Assembly: GCA_024401475.1 (NCBI GenBank)
Contig: JAKSKZ010000026.1
Coordinates: 1-50,631 of the forward strand
Reading direction: 5' to 3'
Length of the DNA stretch: 50,631 nt
Source: Paludibacteraceae bacterium
Lineage (GTDB): Bacteria > Bacteroidota > Bacteroidia > Bacteroidales > Paludibacteraceae
Shown here: positions 8,736-18,819 of the stretch, one piece after another
How positions within the stretch are numbered: position 1 is the first letter of the stretch
How the letters are laid out: every line of letters begins with the position of its first letter
Position numbers and translations under genes: made by a program
Notes under the pieces: generated by a model
What the model saw: only the letters and a program-made list of their open reading frames with translations
Databases searched by the model: none
Told to the model about the DNA's origin: nothing

Positions 8736-9680
8736 ATGCACGCATCAGACAAATATGTTAGATTCGACTGGGCAATCAAGCAACTGCTCAGAGAAAAAGC
8801 AAACTTTGACGTTCTCGAAGGATTCATTAGCGTATTCACCAACGAAGACGTCAAAATCGAAGAGATATTGGAAAGCGAAAGCAACCAAATCTATATCGAC
8901 GACAAATTCAACCGTGTTGACATCAAAGCCCGTAATAAAAAAGGCGAGATATACATCATCGAAGTACAACTCAGCCGAGAAATACACTACCTCGAAAGAA
9001 TTCTTTACGGAACAGCCAAAGCTATCACGGAACAACTCCATTTGGGCAGTGACTACAAAGAAATTCAAAAAGTAATTTCTATAAGCATCGTATATTTCGA
9101 TCTTGGGAAAGGCTCCGATTACCTATATCATGGCCAAGTACAACTGGAAGGTGTTCACAACCACGACATACTACAAGTGACTCGTCGTGAAAAGAGAGGC
9201 ATCAACATGCCAATAAACGACGAGCCGAGCAAATTGAGCAGACTCAAAAATCCGTCTGACATATTCCCAGAATACTACATCATCAGGGTAAACGAATTCA
9301 ACGACCTTGCAAAAACACCTCTTGAAGAGTGGATGGATTACTTGAAATCGGGAATTATCAAGGACGAAACTCAAACGCCAGGTCTGAACAAGGCAAAAGA
9401 GAAATTACAATATCTAATGATGACCCCAGAAGAAAAATCAGCTTATGAGCGTCACTTGGATGCTATAAGAATCCAAAATGACGTACTCTCAAACGCAAGA
9501 GAAGAAGGATGGGAAGAAGGATTGGAAAAAGGTATCGAGAAAGGTATTGAGAAAGGTATCGAGAAAGGTATCGCATCCGAAGCAATCCGCTATGCCACAG
9601 AACTAAAAAAGATGGGAATCCCCATTGAAAAGATAGAAGAACTGACGCATATTGATCAAAACGTCATCAAAACCCTATAA
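8736..9680 (+). CDS. Rpn-family PD-(D/E)XK nuclease (recombination-promoting nuclease / PDDEXK_2)
   Basis: A 314-residue protein from the ATG at 8736; an in-frame TTG at 8715 is less likely because it is too close to the promoter box. The N-terminal ~80 residues carry the nuclease core: D62 (NRVDIKA), then E76-x-Q78 (IIEVQLS), the E-x-Q variant usual in this family. A helical middle region follows. The C-terminus has four copies of a Glu-Lys-Gly-Ile unit encoded by a 12-base tandem repeat, then a short helical tail. Rpn proteins are associated with recA-independent recombination and are widespread in Bacteroidota with variable copy number. The gene stands alone with a good terminator. Confidence 0.88.
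   Translation: MHASDKYVRFDWAIKQLLREKANFDVLEGFISVFTNEDVKIEEILESESNQIYIDDKFNRVDIKARNKKGEIYIIEVQLSREIHYLERILYGTAKAITEQLHLGSDYKEIQKVISISIVYFDLGKGSDYLYHGQVQLEGVHNHDILQVTRREKRGINMPINDEPSKLSRLKNPSDIFPEYYIIRVNEFNDLAKTPLEEWMDYLKSGIIKDETQTPGLNKAKEKLQYLMMTPEEKSAYERHLDAIRIQNDVLSNAREEGWEEGLEKGIEKGIEKGIEKGIASEAIRYATELKKMGIPIEKIEELTHIDQNVIKTL
9525..9572 (+). repeat. 12-bp tandem repeat, four units, in frame inside the Rpn-type gene
   Basis: Units GAAAAAGGTATC, GAGAAAGGTATT, GAGAAAGGTATC and GAGAAAGGTATC encode Glu-Lys-Gly-Ile x4. The unit length is a multiple of three, so slippage would change repeat number without breaking the frame. Confidence 0.9.
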
Positions 9681-9684
9681 CATA

Positions 9685-9719
9685 AAAGCCGCCGAAAGAA
9701 ATACTTTCAGCGGCTTTTT
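9685..9719. terminator. Bidirectional terminator between the Rpn-type gene and the convergent lipoprotein gene
   Basis: The AAAGCCGC..GAAAG arm pairs with CTTTCAGCGGCTTTTT. It has A-runs on one side and T-runs on the other, so it can serve both strands. Confidence 0.88.
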
Positions 9720-9734
9720 GTCTTAAACAATCAA

Positions 9735-10511
9735 TTATAGTTCTTGAGCGCCCAAAACTTGCAAATCCACCTTGAATGTTTCCCAAGTTGTTTTAGGTTT
9801 GACAGTCTCATCGAAGGCATTTCCTATCGTGACAGAACGCTTTCCTGTCAAATAATTGGAACTTGTCTTAATCTCTTCTCCCGACATACGATCTATCGAT
9901 TCATCATTCATTCCTATGCAATAAAAATTTCCATCTTGAAAACGGAATATATAAGTGCGAAGGTCAGAATCACCCGATCCTAAAGCATAAAAAAATCTAG
10001 TTTTAATTCGCAACGTTCCATTTTCTGTAATCTCCAACGAAAGTTCATCATACGTTTCTACTTCAGTTTGTGGAGCAAAAACATTGTGCCACTCTTGATA
10101 TTTTTCAAATGTACCATCTGATTTACCCCAATAAACTGCCAAAATTGGAGTGTTGCAATTTATCTTATACCCATCTTCTTCACGAACATATATTTTTCCA
10201 ACACTATCAGGAATCGTAATAAAAGCAAGATCCGCAATGCCATCCTTATTCAAATCACCCGTACTTTGTGACTTCACCTCCCAACCAGAAGGAATAATAG
10301 TCTTCTCACTTGCTCCTGTTTGACTCAAACCTGTCTGTTTTGAAGGGGATGAATCATTATTTTCTGGTATGGACACTGCCTTTTGTTCTACAAGAGAATC
10401 GGTATGATTTCCTTTATCTGCCAACTTTTGTTCTTGCTTAGGCGAACTACAAGCGCCCAACACGGTTGTGCCCAAAAGCAAAGTAAAAACTCTTATAAAA
10501 TTAAAATTCAT
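9735..10511 (-). CDS. Lipoprotein with an FG-GAP/VCBS-like segment
   Basis: A 258-residue protein with a signal peptide and lipobox LGAC (Cys21). A low-complexity linker rich in Ser/Lys/Gln follows (residues ~22-70). The segment 'GDLNKDGIADLAFI' (around residues 85-98) resembles the Asp-rich calcium-binding loops of FG-GAP/VCBS repeats. The remainder is beta-rich without a recognised domain. It is probably anchored in the outer or inner membrane facing the periplasm. The function is unknown. It is the most downstream gene of a run of minus-strand genes, but the 77-base gap to its neighbour leaves room for a separate promoter. Confidence 0.75.
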   Translation of the reverse strand: MNFNFIRVFTLLLGTTVLGACSSPKQEQKLADKGNHTDSLVEQKAVSIPENNDSSPSKQTGLSQTGASEKTIIPSGWEVKSQSTGDLNKDGIADLAFITIPDSVGKIYVREEDGYKINCNTPILAVYWGKSDGTFEKYQEWHNVFAPQTEVETYDELSLEITENGTLRIKTRFFYALGSGDSDLRTYIFRFQDGNFYCIGMNDESIDRMSGEEIKTSSNYLTGKRSVTIGNAFDETVKPKTTWETFKVDLQVLGAQEL

Positions 10512-10588
10512 CGATTTATGTATTAGTTAACCTTCAATATGACTCAAGGAGAGGAAACTATATATCCCCCTTGAATCATCGTATCTGA

Positions 10589-11206
10589 TTATTTTTTCTT
10601 AGTTTTCACACCTTTCGCTATCATGAATACAGGATATACATATTGAAACATCCATTCTTCAGAGAAATGAAGTTTTGCTTGCAATGAACGAACTGACTCA
10701 CAAGCCGTACGTTCCTCAATGTTCTTCCATGTATTTTGCGTTAGAATCTTATTGATGGCCTTCTTTGTCATAGACTGCAATAGACTCTTGAAAATAGCGG
10801 GAATACGAAGTTTATATTGCATCTCAGTACCCACAGCCGTAAACAACGATTGAGAAAAGCCTTGAAATGCGTAAAGATAATTAGGAATATCATTCTGCTT
10901 CTTACAGAACTTCTTGGCAGACGAATCTATCTCATTAAAGAACAAATCTGTCATGCCATAATTATCTATCATGTATTTGCGCACATACGACTTTTCTGCT
11001 ACGCCCAAGCGTCCTTGAGTGGCAATCTTAAGTTTCCTCTTGAACAGGGTCAAATCTGGCAACATTCGCAAATCAATGATTTTCAAATCTGCCGCCATAA
11101 CAGCTTGCAGATATACACGAATCAAAGAGTTATATTCCTCACTTTTCTCACGGATAGCGTCTTGTTGAGCAGCCGCTTTCTGTGTCATTTTATCTATCAA
11201 ACTCAT
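10589..11206 (-). CDS. Hypothetical protein, helical, no recognised domain
   Basis: A 205-residue protein, Lys/Gln-rich and predicted mostly alpha-helical, with no signal peptide. It ends in a hydrophobic stretch (WMFQYVYPVFMIAKGV) and a lysine tail. No motif that I recognise is present. It follows the YugP-like peptidase gene at a 36-base gap on the same strand, so it may be co-transcribed with it. Confidence 0.65.
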   Translation of the reverse strand: MSLIDKMTQKAAAQQDAIREKSEEYNSLIRVYLQAVMAADLKIIDLRMLPDLTLFKRKLKIATQGRLGVAEKSYVRKYMIDNYGMTDLFFNEIDSSAKKFCKKQNDIPNYLYAFQGFSQSLFTAVGTEMQYKLRIPAIFKSLLQSMTKKAINKILTQNTWKNIEERTACESVRSLQAKLHFSEEWMFQYVYPVFMIAKGVKTKKK

Positions 11207-11242
11207 ACTATATATCTTTTATTCAGAGTGTTTCCCCTATTT

Positions 11243-11920
11243 TCAGTTTCTTCTATTCATATAAATCATAATGTAATAGAACAATGTCGCCAACGAACTC
11301 AACGCTGCAATAACGTATGTATAAGCCGCCATAGACAATGCCTTCTTGGCTTTCACCTTTGAATCGCCAACTGTAATATTAGCTGTTTCCAACCAAGTCA
11401 ACGCTCTTGAACTTGCATTAATTTCGACAGGCAATGTCACAACGCTAAACAAAGTTGTCAATGCGAATAGACAAATACCAGCCAATAACAATTGAGGGAA
11501 AGACTCAACGAGCAAGACGCCAGCCAACAATACCCATTGAACCCACTTTGAGGCAAACGATACGGAAGGTACCAAAGCCGAACGCAATTTCAAGAACGAA
11601 TATGCTCTTGCATGTTGAACCGCATGGCCCGTCTCATGAGCCGCTACAGCTGCAGCTGAGACATTATTGCCATAATAGATGTCTTTACTCAAATTAATAA
11701 TCTTAGTGGATGGATTGTAGTGATCTGTCAAAAATCCAACTGTCGACTCTACCTTCACATCTGTAATGCCATGGTCGCGCAACATTTTCTCTGCCACGTC
11801 CTTACCCGTCATTCCGTTAGGAATACTAATTTTGGAATACTCCTCTATTCTCTTTTTTAGTCCTGCCTGAACTAAATAACTCAACAACGCAACTGCGCCG
11901 AATATTATCCAAATCATCAT
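11243..11920 (-). CDS. YugP-like membrane zinc metallopeptidase
   Basis: A 225-residue protein with an N-terminal membrane helix (residues 2-20) and the zinc motif HETGH (residues 95-99) within AAVAAHETGHAVQHA. Two or three C-terminal membrane helices follow. Motif position and length match the YugP/Zn_peptidase_2 family of integral membrane peptidases of unknown substrate. It lies downstream of the M3 peptidase gene on the same strand. Confidence 0.9.
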   Translation of the reverse strand: MMIWIIFGAVALLSYLVQAGLKKRIEEYSKISIPNGMTGKDVAEKMLRDHGITDVKVESTVGFLTDHYNPSTKIINLSKDIYYGNNVSAAAVAAHETGHAVQHARAYSFLKLRSALVPSVSFASKWVQWVLLAGVLLVESFPQLLLAGICLFALTTLFSVVTLPVEINASSRALTWLETANITVGDSKVKAKKALSMAAYTYVIAALSSLATLFYYIMIYMNRRN

Positions 11921-12026
11921 AGTTTTTATTTTTTATGGTCTTGCATAACCAAGACCTATTAATAATTATATTTCAATTTATAGAATCAAAAATACTGCCA
12001 AATTTCGAATCTGCCAAAAAGTCACA

Positions 12027-14153
12027 TCATTTGATGATACCATTTCTCTTCAACAAAGGCTCAATCGTAGGCTTTTGACCTCGGAAACGCATATATAGCG
12101 TCATAGGATGTTCGGAACCCCCTTTGGCCAACACTTCGTTTCTGAAACGAGCCGCAGTCTCTTTATTAAAGATACCCTCATCTTGGAAAACAGAGAATGC
12201 GTCCGCATCCAATACCTCCGCCCATTTATAACTGTAATAACCAGCAGAATAACCTCCGGAAAAAATATGGTTGAATTGAACACTCATCAATGCACCATCC
12301 ACAGCAGGCAAAACTTGCGTATTCTTCCAAGCCTCCAATTCGAATGCTCGAACATCGCCATCAAAATCAGAAGTCAATGTGTGCCATGCCATATCCAAGT
12401 ATCCAAAGCTCAACTGACGCAAGGTGAAATAACCTGTGTTGAAATTGGCAGCTCTACGAATCTTCTCCACCAATTCGGCAGGTATTTTCTCGCCCGTTTG
12501 ATAATGAACTGCAAATCCGTCCAAATACTCTTTCTCAAACGCCCAATTCTCCATCAATTGAGATGGCAATTCTACAAAGTCTCGATAAACATTGGTACCT
12601 GCCAAACTTTCGTATGTCGTCTTGGCAACCATACCATGAATGGAATGACCGAACTCATGCAAGAATGTCGTCAACTCATCAAATGTCAATAGCGAAGGGA
12701 CGGAATCGGTTGGTTTGGTGAAATTCATCACGATAGAAATATGAGGACGATTATCTGTTCCATCTGAATCTTTGCTTTGACACTTGAATTCGGTCATCCA
12801 TGCCCCGCTACGCTTTCCATCTCTCGGATGAAAGTCGGTATAAAGCACGGCCAAGAACGAGCCATCTTCGTCATAAACATCAAAGGCCTCTACCTCTGGA
12901 TGATAAACTGGAATATTGACATTCTTTTCAAAACGAAGGCCATACAATTTCGAGGCCAGTCCGAACACGCCTTTCTTAACATTTTCCAACTCAAAATATG
13001 GTTTGAGTTGCTCGTCATTGATGCTATATTTCTCTTCCCGAAGTTTCTCCGAATAGTAGGACCAATCCCAAGGCATCAATTCAAAGTCGGCTCCATGATC
13101 TTTCGCATACTTCTGCACCTCGGCCACCTCTTCTACTGCTGTAGGCTTATAGGCAACCAACAACTTTCCCAAAAGATCATAGACATGCTCTTTGTTTTCT
13201 GCCATCCGTTTTTGAAGAACGTATGAAGCATAATCCTCAAAGCCAAGAAGTTTGGCAATTTGAAGGCGACAATTCACCAATTTCTTCACCACAGGCTTAT
13301 TATCCACTTCTCCTTCCGTAGCTTTCGTATTATATGCTATATATAATTCTTTACGAAGATCACGATTAGAAGCATATTTCATAAAAGGAACATAGCTTGG
13401 ATAAGAGAGGTTGAAAAGCCATCCCTCTTGACCTTTTTCCTTCGCCAATTGAGCGGCGGCATCCTTGATGCTTTCTGGCAGTCCCGCCAAAAGGCTTTCA
13501 TCCGTAATAACCTTCTGATAGGCATTGGTTGACTTCAAAACATTCTGTTGGAATTGGAGTCCCAACAAACTCAACTCCTTAGTAAGTTCTCTATATTGCT
13601 CCTTTTTATCAGCAGTAAGAGTTGCTCCTCTTTTAACAAAAGCATCGTACGTATTTTGAAGCAACATTTGCTGTTCGGTTGTCAAACCCAAAGAATCCTT
13701 CTTTGCATAGACAGCAGAGACACGGGCAAAGAGTTGCTCGTTCAAATAGATGTTGTTGCCATGCTCCGTCTCTTCCGGAGAAATCTCGTTGGCTATGCTA
13801 TCCATTTCATCGCAAGTCTCAGCCTCCATCAAATTATAAAAAGCATATTGAGCCTTGGACAAAACTTCACCCGTGCGCTCGAAAGCCTCAATCGTATTTT
13901 CGAAAGTAGGCTCAAAAGCATTCTCTACAATTGCCTTGATCTCTTCGTTTTGAAGACGCATACCCTCGCGCATAGCAGGAAGGTAATCTTCTAATTTTAT
14001 CTTGTCAAACGGGATGGTCCCGTGGGGAGTGTCATATTTTGTCAAAAAGACATTTACACATTCATCTTTCTTTGCATCCATACACGATCCTAACATTAAT
14101 ATAAATGGTAAAATAAATAATTTGCTGATTCTTTGAGTGAACAATCCTTCCAT
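12027..14153 (-). CDS. M3-family metallopeptidase lipoprotein (peptidyl-dipeptidase Dcp / oligopeptidase-like)
   Basis: A 708-residue protein with a lipoprotein signal (LGSC, Cys24), so it probably acts in the periplasm. The thimet-oligopeptidase fold shows the zinc motif HEFGH (around residue 498), followed ~25 residues later by the conserved 'FVELPSQLMENWAFE' helix that supplies the third zinc ligand, and by 'FNHIFSGGYSAGYYSYKWAEVLDADAF' near the C-terminus. Length is normal for Dcp. It is expected to trim peptides or remove C-terminal dipeptides. The BrkB-type gene lies 12 bases upstream on the same strand, suggesting co-transcription. Confidence 0.92.
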   Translation of the reverse strand: MEGLFTQRISKLFILPFILMLGSCMDAKKDECVNVFLTKYDTPHGTIPFDKIKLEDYLPAMREGMRLQNEEIKAIVENAFEPTFENTIEAFERTGEVLSKAQYAFYNLMEAETCDEMDSIANEISPEETEHGNNIYLNEQLFARVSAVYAKKDSLGLTTEQQMLLQNTYDAFVKRGATLTADKKEQYRELTKELSLLGLQFQQNVLKSTNAYQKVITDESLLAGLPESIKDAAAQLAKEKGQEGWLFNLSYPSYVPFMKYASNRDLRKELYIAYNTKATEGEVDNKPVVKKLVNCRLQIAKLLGFEDYASYVLQKRMAENKEHVYDLLGKLLVAYKPTAVEEVAEVQKYAKDHGADFELMPWDWSYYSEKLREEKYSINDEQLKPYFELENVKKGVFGLASKLYGLRFEKNVNIPVYHPEVEAFDVYDEDGSFLAVLYTDFHPRDGKRSGAWMTEFKCQSKDSDGTDNRPHISIVMNFTKPTDSVPSLLTFDELTTFLHEFGHSIHGMVAKTTYESLAGTNVYRDFVELPSQLMENWAFEKEYLDGFAVHYQTGEKIPAELVEKIRRAANFNTGYFTLRQLSFGYLDMAWHTLTSDFDGDVRAFELEAWKNTQVLPAVDGALMSVQFNHIFSGGYSAGYYSYKWAEVLDADAFSVFQDEGIFNKETAARFRNEVLAKGGSEHPMTLYMRFRGQKPTIEPLLKRNGIIK

Positions 14154-14165
14154 ACTTCTCCTATC

Positions 14166-15509
14166 TTATTCGCCTATGCTTATGTCCTTCACCAACATGC
14201 TACCATGCTGAAGTTCAAAATCTTCTCTCATCGATTTCACGTAATCCCAGATGGATTTGAAGTTTTCATTCGTCTCCAACCCGAAAGAATTGACACCGGT
14301 GCTATTCAACAGTTCGAAAATCTTGGCCACGGTCATCTGGTTGACATCGAAAGCGGGCTGAAAACAAGGAGTACGCTGATCGTTTCCGACGTAAGTTTCA
14401 GAAAAGACATTTGCGTCACAAAGTTTCTTCGTAATAAACGAGACAAGCGGCAAAGGAATACAATATTCATCGGATAACTCCTCTGCCGAATAAGCAGGTT
14501 TTCGCTCCTCAAACCTTCGTATCACAATCTTCGCTATCACTAAAACTATAAATTCATAGTAATGGAAACTGATATCTTGTACATCTTTCTTAAAATCAAA
14601 ACTACGCACGTTTTGACTGACGTACGAAATCACAGCTCCGAAAAGGACTATGAACCAAGTGATTTGAATGAACAAAAGCAAGAGTGGTAAAACAGCGAAA
14701 CTTCCATAAACCGCATTATAATTGGTTGCTAATGCTTGTCCCCAAAAATACAAAGAACGAAACACCTGAAATCCTATGCTTGCCACCAACCCGGCTACTG
14801 CCGCATTGCCAAACTTCACTCTCGTATTGGGCATAATCATATAGACCATGGTAAACACCAACCAAGTGACAAAGAAAGGGAACACCTGCAATATGAGATC
14901 CATCGCCGGACTTACGACATACATTCCGTCCAAAAACGTCACCACATAAAACTTGAAATAGAATGACAATGAGCTTGTTATCGTAATCAAGATCGGTATC
15001 AAAAACACCAACGATATATAATCGGTAAACCTACGCACCAATGACCGATTCTTTTCAATCTTCCATATGTCATTGAACGACAACTCAATCTGATAACATA
15101 CCCTAATGACGGAATAGAGGAGAATACAGATACCAATACCTACAAAAATTCCACCCTGGGCATGATTAAGATACGACTTGGCCATCTCAAAAATCTTCTC
15201 CGCGATATTCCCCGAAGAGTTGAACTTGGAAAACAAGAATTTGAGAATGACAGACTCATATCCAAAACCTCGAGCAATACCGAATATGAATGCAATCAAT
15301 GGAACCAACGCAAACAACGAATAATAGGTCAAAGCCGATGCTTTCGTATTCATTCTTCCCTTGGCAAATAATTGAATCGACAAGAAAATAGTCTTATAGA
15401 CAAGAAGCAACTTGCTCTGTTTCTTATGCTGATTATAATATTTAGCCTGCCATATATCTTGGGTGAAGTATTTTATCTTAGCTAAGATATATTCAATTAT
15501 TTTTTTCAT
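14166..15509 (-). CDS. YihY/BrkB-family inner-membrane protein
   Basis: A 447-residue protein. Residues ~50-310 hold six or so membrane helices with the BrkB/YihY signatures (ASALTYYSLFALVPLIAFIFG, then YGSFAVLPLLLLFIQITWFIVLFGAVISY). The C-terminal ~130 residues form a soluble region with a winged-helix-like stretch (AEELSDEYCIPLPLVSFITKKL), as seen in Bacteroidota members. Function in the family is unsettled; it was once misnamed RNase BN. It lies just downstream of the RNase P RNA gene and 12 bases upstream of the M3 peptidase gene. Confidence 0.9.
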   Translation of the reverse strand: MKKIIEYILAKIKYFTQDIWQAKYYNQHKKQSKLLLVYKTIFLSIQLFAKGRMNTKASALTYYSLFALVPLIAFIFGIARGFGYESVILKFLFSKFNSSGNIAEKIFEMAKSYLNHAQGGIFVGIGICILLYSVIRVCYQIELSFNDIWKIEKNRSLVRRFTDYISLVFLIPILITITSSLSFYFKFYVVTFLDGMYVVSPAMDLILQVFPFFVTWLVFTMVYMIMPNTRVKFGNAAVAGLVASIGFQVFRSLYFWGQALATNYNAVYGSFAVLPLLLLFIQITWFIVLFGAVISYVSQNVRSFDFKKDVQDISFHYYEFIVLVIAKIVIRRFEERKPAYSAEELSDEYCIPLPLVSFITKKLCDANVFSETYVGNDQRTPCFQPAFDVNQMTVAKIFELLNSTGVNSFGLETNENFKSIWDYVKSMREDFELQHGSMLVKDISIGE

Positions 15510-15583
15510 CCGAGAGAACTATTTTTTGGAAGTTTGTCGCCTCCGTACGGAAACATCGGCATTCCTCTTTATAAAATAAAAAA

Positions 15584-15932
15584 GATAGTAGGCGTATAAG
15601 CCGAGTTCTGTCTCCGCCGAAACGGATGTTTGTCATTAATCTAGGACTTATGTCACCATAAGCCTCAAGCAATCTACCCCCCGACAAATGGACGGGCCGC
15701 CCTAAATCGGTATATATGATCTTACAACCCATGACTCATACAGCTTCTGATGTTGCCACCAAAACTGGTGGGCTCTTACCCCACCTTCTCACCCTTACCC
15801 GCAGAACGGGCGGTTATTTTCTTCTATGAACGTTTGCCCTCACGAACAACTTCCCGTTAGGAAGCATGGCGCCCTATGTTGCCCGGACTTTCCTCTGACA
15901 CGAAGGCCAGCGACAAACCCGCCTACTATCTC
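15584..15932 (-). ncRNA. rnpB: RNase P RNA (bacterial type A)
   Basis: On the minus strand the RNA begins with GATAGTAGGCG, which pairs with CGCCTACTATC at the 3' end (helix P1). The universal core block GAGGAAAGTCCGGGC follows the 5' region. The 3' region contains the complementary conserved block around ACAGAA...CGGCTTA. A run of T's after P1 completes an intrinsic terminator. Length is about 349 bases. A TAATTTTG -7 box lies at 15936-15943, with the expected start a few bases later. Confidence 0.95.
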
Positions 15933-15935
15933 ACG

Positions 15936-15943
15936 CAAAATTA
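15936..15943 (-). promoter_or_regulatory. -7 box (TAATTTTG) of rnpB
   Basis: TAATTTTG on the minus strand ends about six bases before the predicted 5' end of the RNase P RNA, exactly the expected spacing. Confidence 0.65.
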
Positions 15944-16224
15944 ATACGAAAATGGCAAGTGAGCAAAATTTCAGACTTCGAATTCAAATTTCTTCATCTA
16001 TAAATTCGGCCCCTATATTCAAGGGGCATGACAAGGTGTCAGTCATTGGTTTATGTATGTAAAAAAAACAAGCTCTATTTCTTAATACAGATTAAGCACC
16101 CATTCCTTTTAGTTAAATCAGTTTAAAGCGAGAAAATTCAACATCATAAAGCACGAATTTTGTTCGTTATCTAATCGAAAGGCAAATAAAGCCATGAATT
16201 ATAAACACAAAAACAAAGTAAGAT

Positions 16225-17694
16225 ATGAAGCATTTGAATTTTTCGTTAGCAGCTGCCGCTGTTGCCTTAGTAAGTGCAGGAGTTTCTATCTTCTGCTATT
16301 CAAAAGTGAATCAACCCCAACAAACAATATATGTTGAGCAGAAAAGTCCCGTTCAATTCACCACAGAGCGCAGTGGTGGCATGGTGGACTTCACCTATGC
16401 TGCAGAGGTTTCTGTGAATGCTGTTGTTCACATCATGTCAAAGTTTGAAGCAAAGCAAAGCAACATGGGCATGGAACAAGATCCATTTTTCGAATATTTC
16501 TTCGGACAAAGAGGACAGCAACAAAAACGTCCGGCTCAGATTGGTTCAGGTTCGGGTGTAATATTGAGTACCGATGGCTACATCGTAACCAACAACCACG
16601 TGGTGGAAGGGTCGGACAACATCACCGTCATTCTCAACGACAAGCGTACATTCGAAGCCCAACTGATTGGAACGGACCCAACCACCGATTTGGCGCTACT
16701 AAAAATCGATGCGAAAGAACTCCCTACTCTTCCGATCGGGAATTCGGACAACCTAAAGATTGGAGAATGGGTTTTGGCGGTAGGTAATCCTTTCAACCTG
16801 ACTTCAACTGTCACTGCGGGAATTGTCAGTGCCAAAGCGAGAAGCATCAACATTCTCAACTCCGACATGCGCATTGAATCATTCATTCAAACCGACGCAG
16901 CCGTCAATCCAGGAAATAGTGGAGGTGCATTAGTTAGCACCAATGGCGAATTGGTCGGAATCAATACTGCCATAGCCTCTCAAACTGGCTCTTACTCGGG
17001 TTATTCATTCGCCATTCCGGTTAGCATCATGAGCAAAGTGGTGGCCGACTTGAAGCAATACGGTGTGGTCCAAAGAGCTTTGCTTGGCATCTCCATCAGC
17101 GACATCAACGCTGAATTTGCAAAGGAGAAGAACTTGGATGTCTTGGAAGGTGTCTATGTGGCCGCTGTCAACCCTAACAGTGCAGCCTACGACGCAGGCA
17201 TTCAAGAGAATGACGTCATCATTAAAGCCAACGGACAAAAGGTGAAATCTGTATCAGAACTACAAGAGCAAATCGGTCGACTCCGCCCTGGCGACAAAGT
17301 TGATGTCACCGTTCTAAGAAATGGCAAAGAGAAAGATTTCAATGTGACACTCAAAAACAAAATGGGCAGCACTAGTATGATTAAAAGCGGAGCTGCCGAC
17401 CTATTGGGTGGCAAGTTCACAGCTTTGAGCGACAGGCAAAAAATGATGTATGGTGTGAACGAAGGATTGTGCATTGAAAAGGTGACCAAAGGAGGAAAAC
17501 TAAGCAAAGCTGGCGTACCGAATGGCTACATCTTAGTGAAAGCCAACAGCAAATTCGTAAAAGATGTGGAGACTCTCGAGGCTATCATCGGAGAGGCCAA
17601 GCAAGCCAATGGACAACTAAACGAGCATTTGTTTCTTTCCGGCTACACCCCCGACGGTAAAATCGTCTATTACGCCATTGATTTGAATGAATAA
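16225..17694 (+). CDS. Do/HtrA-type periplasmic serine protease
   Basis: A 489-residue protein with an N-terminal signal or anchor (residues ~5-25). The trypsin-like domain has the triad His125 (NNHVVEG), Asp155 (TTDLALL) and Ser232 (GNSGG). Two PDZ domains follow (residues ~285-375 and ~400-485), the first with 'GVYVAAVNPNSAAYDAGIQENDVI'. This is the DegP/DegQ layout: a chaperone-protease for misfolded envelope proteins. The Gly-rich LA loop (FGQRGQQQKRP) is present. The downstream sigma factor gene has its own promoter. Confidence 0.95.
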   Translation: MKHLNFSLAAAAVALVSAGVSIFCYSKVNQPQQTIYVEQKSPVQFTTERSGGMVDFTYAAEVSVNAVVHIMSKFEAKQSNMGMEQDPFFEYFFGQRGQQQKRPAQIGSGSGVILSTDGYIVTNNHVVEGSDNITVILNDKRTFEAQLIGTDPTTDLALLKIDAKELPTLPIGNSDNLKIGEWVLAVGNPFNLTSTVTAGIVSAKARSINILNSDMRIESFIQTDAAVNPGNSGGALVSTNGELVGINTAIASQTGSYSGYSFAIPVSIMSKVVADLKQYGVVQRALLGISISDINAEFAKEKNLDVLEGVYVAAVNPNSAAYDAGIQENDVIIKANGQKVKSVSELQEQIGRLRPGDKVDVTVLRNGKEKDFNVTLKNKMGSTSMIKSGAADLLGGKFTALSDRQKMMYGVNEGLCIEKVTKGGKLSKAGVPNGYILVKANSKFVKDVETLEAIIGEAKQANGQLNEHLFLSGYTPDGKIVYYAIDLNE

Positions 17695-17904
17695 AGCCGA
17701 GAAAAAAACATCAAGAGGGCTCCTATTTGAGTCCTCTGCTTTTTACATTTTCCAAGCCACAATACGAAATTCAGCAGTGCAGAAGAAAGGAGCAGTGCGA
17801 GCATTTAATACACCACACAACTATTCAATATTCACCATACTAATTTTTCAAAATAAATTTCGCCCATTTTCACAAAAAAATTTGCAATCCGCACATTTAT
17901 TTAT

Positions 17905-17912
17905 TACATTTG
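17905..17912 (+). promoter_or_regulatory. -7 box (TACATTTG) of rpoD
   Basis: TACATTTG matches TAnnTTTG and lies 24 bases before the sigma factor start codon. The upstream gap 17695-17904 shows nothing else recognisable. Confidence 0.65.
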
Positions 17913-17936
17913 CGTTCCAAAAATTTTTGAGATTCG

Positions 17937-18797
17937 ATGAGACAGTTAAAGATTACAAAATCAATCACGAACAGAGAGAGTGCTTCTCTTGATAAATACC
18001 TACAAGAGATTGGTAGAGAAGACTTGATCACAGTGGAAGAAGAGGTCGAGTTGGCACAACGCATTAGAAACGGCGACCGCGTTGCATTGGAGAAACTAAC
18101 GAGGGCGAACCTTCGTTTCGTTGTGTCCGTTGCAAAGCAATACCAAAACCAAGGTTTAAGTTTGCCAGACCTAATCAACGAAGGAAATTTGGGATTGATT
18201 AAAGCTGCAGAGAAGTTTGACGAGACCAGAGGTTTCAAATTCATCTCCTACGCAGTATGGTGGATCAGACAGTCCATCCTTCAAGCTTTGGCAGAACAAG
18301 CGCGTATCGTCCGCTTGCCATTGAACCAAGTAGGCTCGCTCAACAAAATCAACAAAGCGTTTTCTAAATTCGAGCAAGAAAACGAAAGACGTCCATCGCC
18401 AGAAGAGATTGCAGAAGCTGTTGACATGCCAGTCGACAAGATTGCTGACGCAATGAAAGTTTCAGGAAGACACATTTCCGTGGATGCTCCGTTTGTAGAG
18501 GGTGAAGACAACAGCCTTTTGGATGTTTTGGTAAACGATGACTCCCCTATCGCCGACCGCTCTTTGATTAACGAGTCTTTGTCTCGTGAAATCGATCGTG
18601 CTTTGGCAACTTTGACAGAGAGAGAGAGCGAAATCATCAAGATGTTCTTCGGAATCGGTTACCAAGAGATGACATTGGAAGAAATTGGCGAGAATTTCGG
18701 ACTTACCCGTGAGCGTGTTCGTCAAATCAAGGAAAAGGCTATTCGTCGTTTGAGACAAAACTCAAAGAGCAAACTTTTGAAGAGTTATTTGGGATAA
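17937..18797 (+). CDS. rpoD: Primary sigma factor of Bacteroidota type (RpoD/SigA)
   Basis: A 286-residue protein, short because it lacks the long N-terminal region 1.1 and the non-conserved domain of E. coli sigma-70, as is normal for Bacteroidota. Region 1.2 is [16 protein letters not shown]. Region 2 includes '[39 protein letters not shown]', the core-binding and -10-reading helices. Region 3 follows. Region 4 has '[25 protein letters not shown]', the -35-reading helix-turn-helix. It directs RNA polymerase to the TAnnTTTG-type promoters seen throughout this window. A strong terminator follows. Confidence 0.97.
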   Translation: MRQLKITKSITNRESASLDKYLQEIGREDLITVEEEVELAQRIRNGDRVALEKLTRANLRFVVSVAKQYQNQGLSLPDLINEGNLGLIKAAEKFDETRGFKFISYAVWWIRQSILQALAEQARIVRLPLNQVGSLNKINKAFSKFEQENERRPSPEEIAEAVDMPVDKIADAMKVSGRHISVDAPFVEGEDNSLLDVLVNDDSPIADRSLINESLSREIDRALATLTERESEIIKMFFGIGYQEMTLEEIGENFGLTRERVRQIKEKAIRRLRQNSKSKLLKSYLG

Positions 18798-18819
18798 TAG
18801 AATCACCCAAGATGATAAT

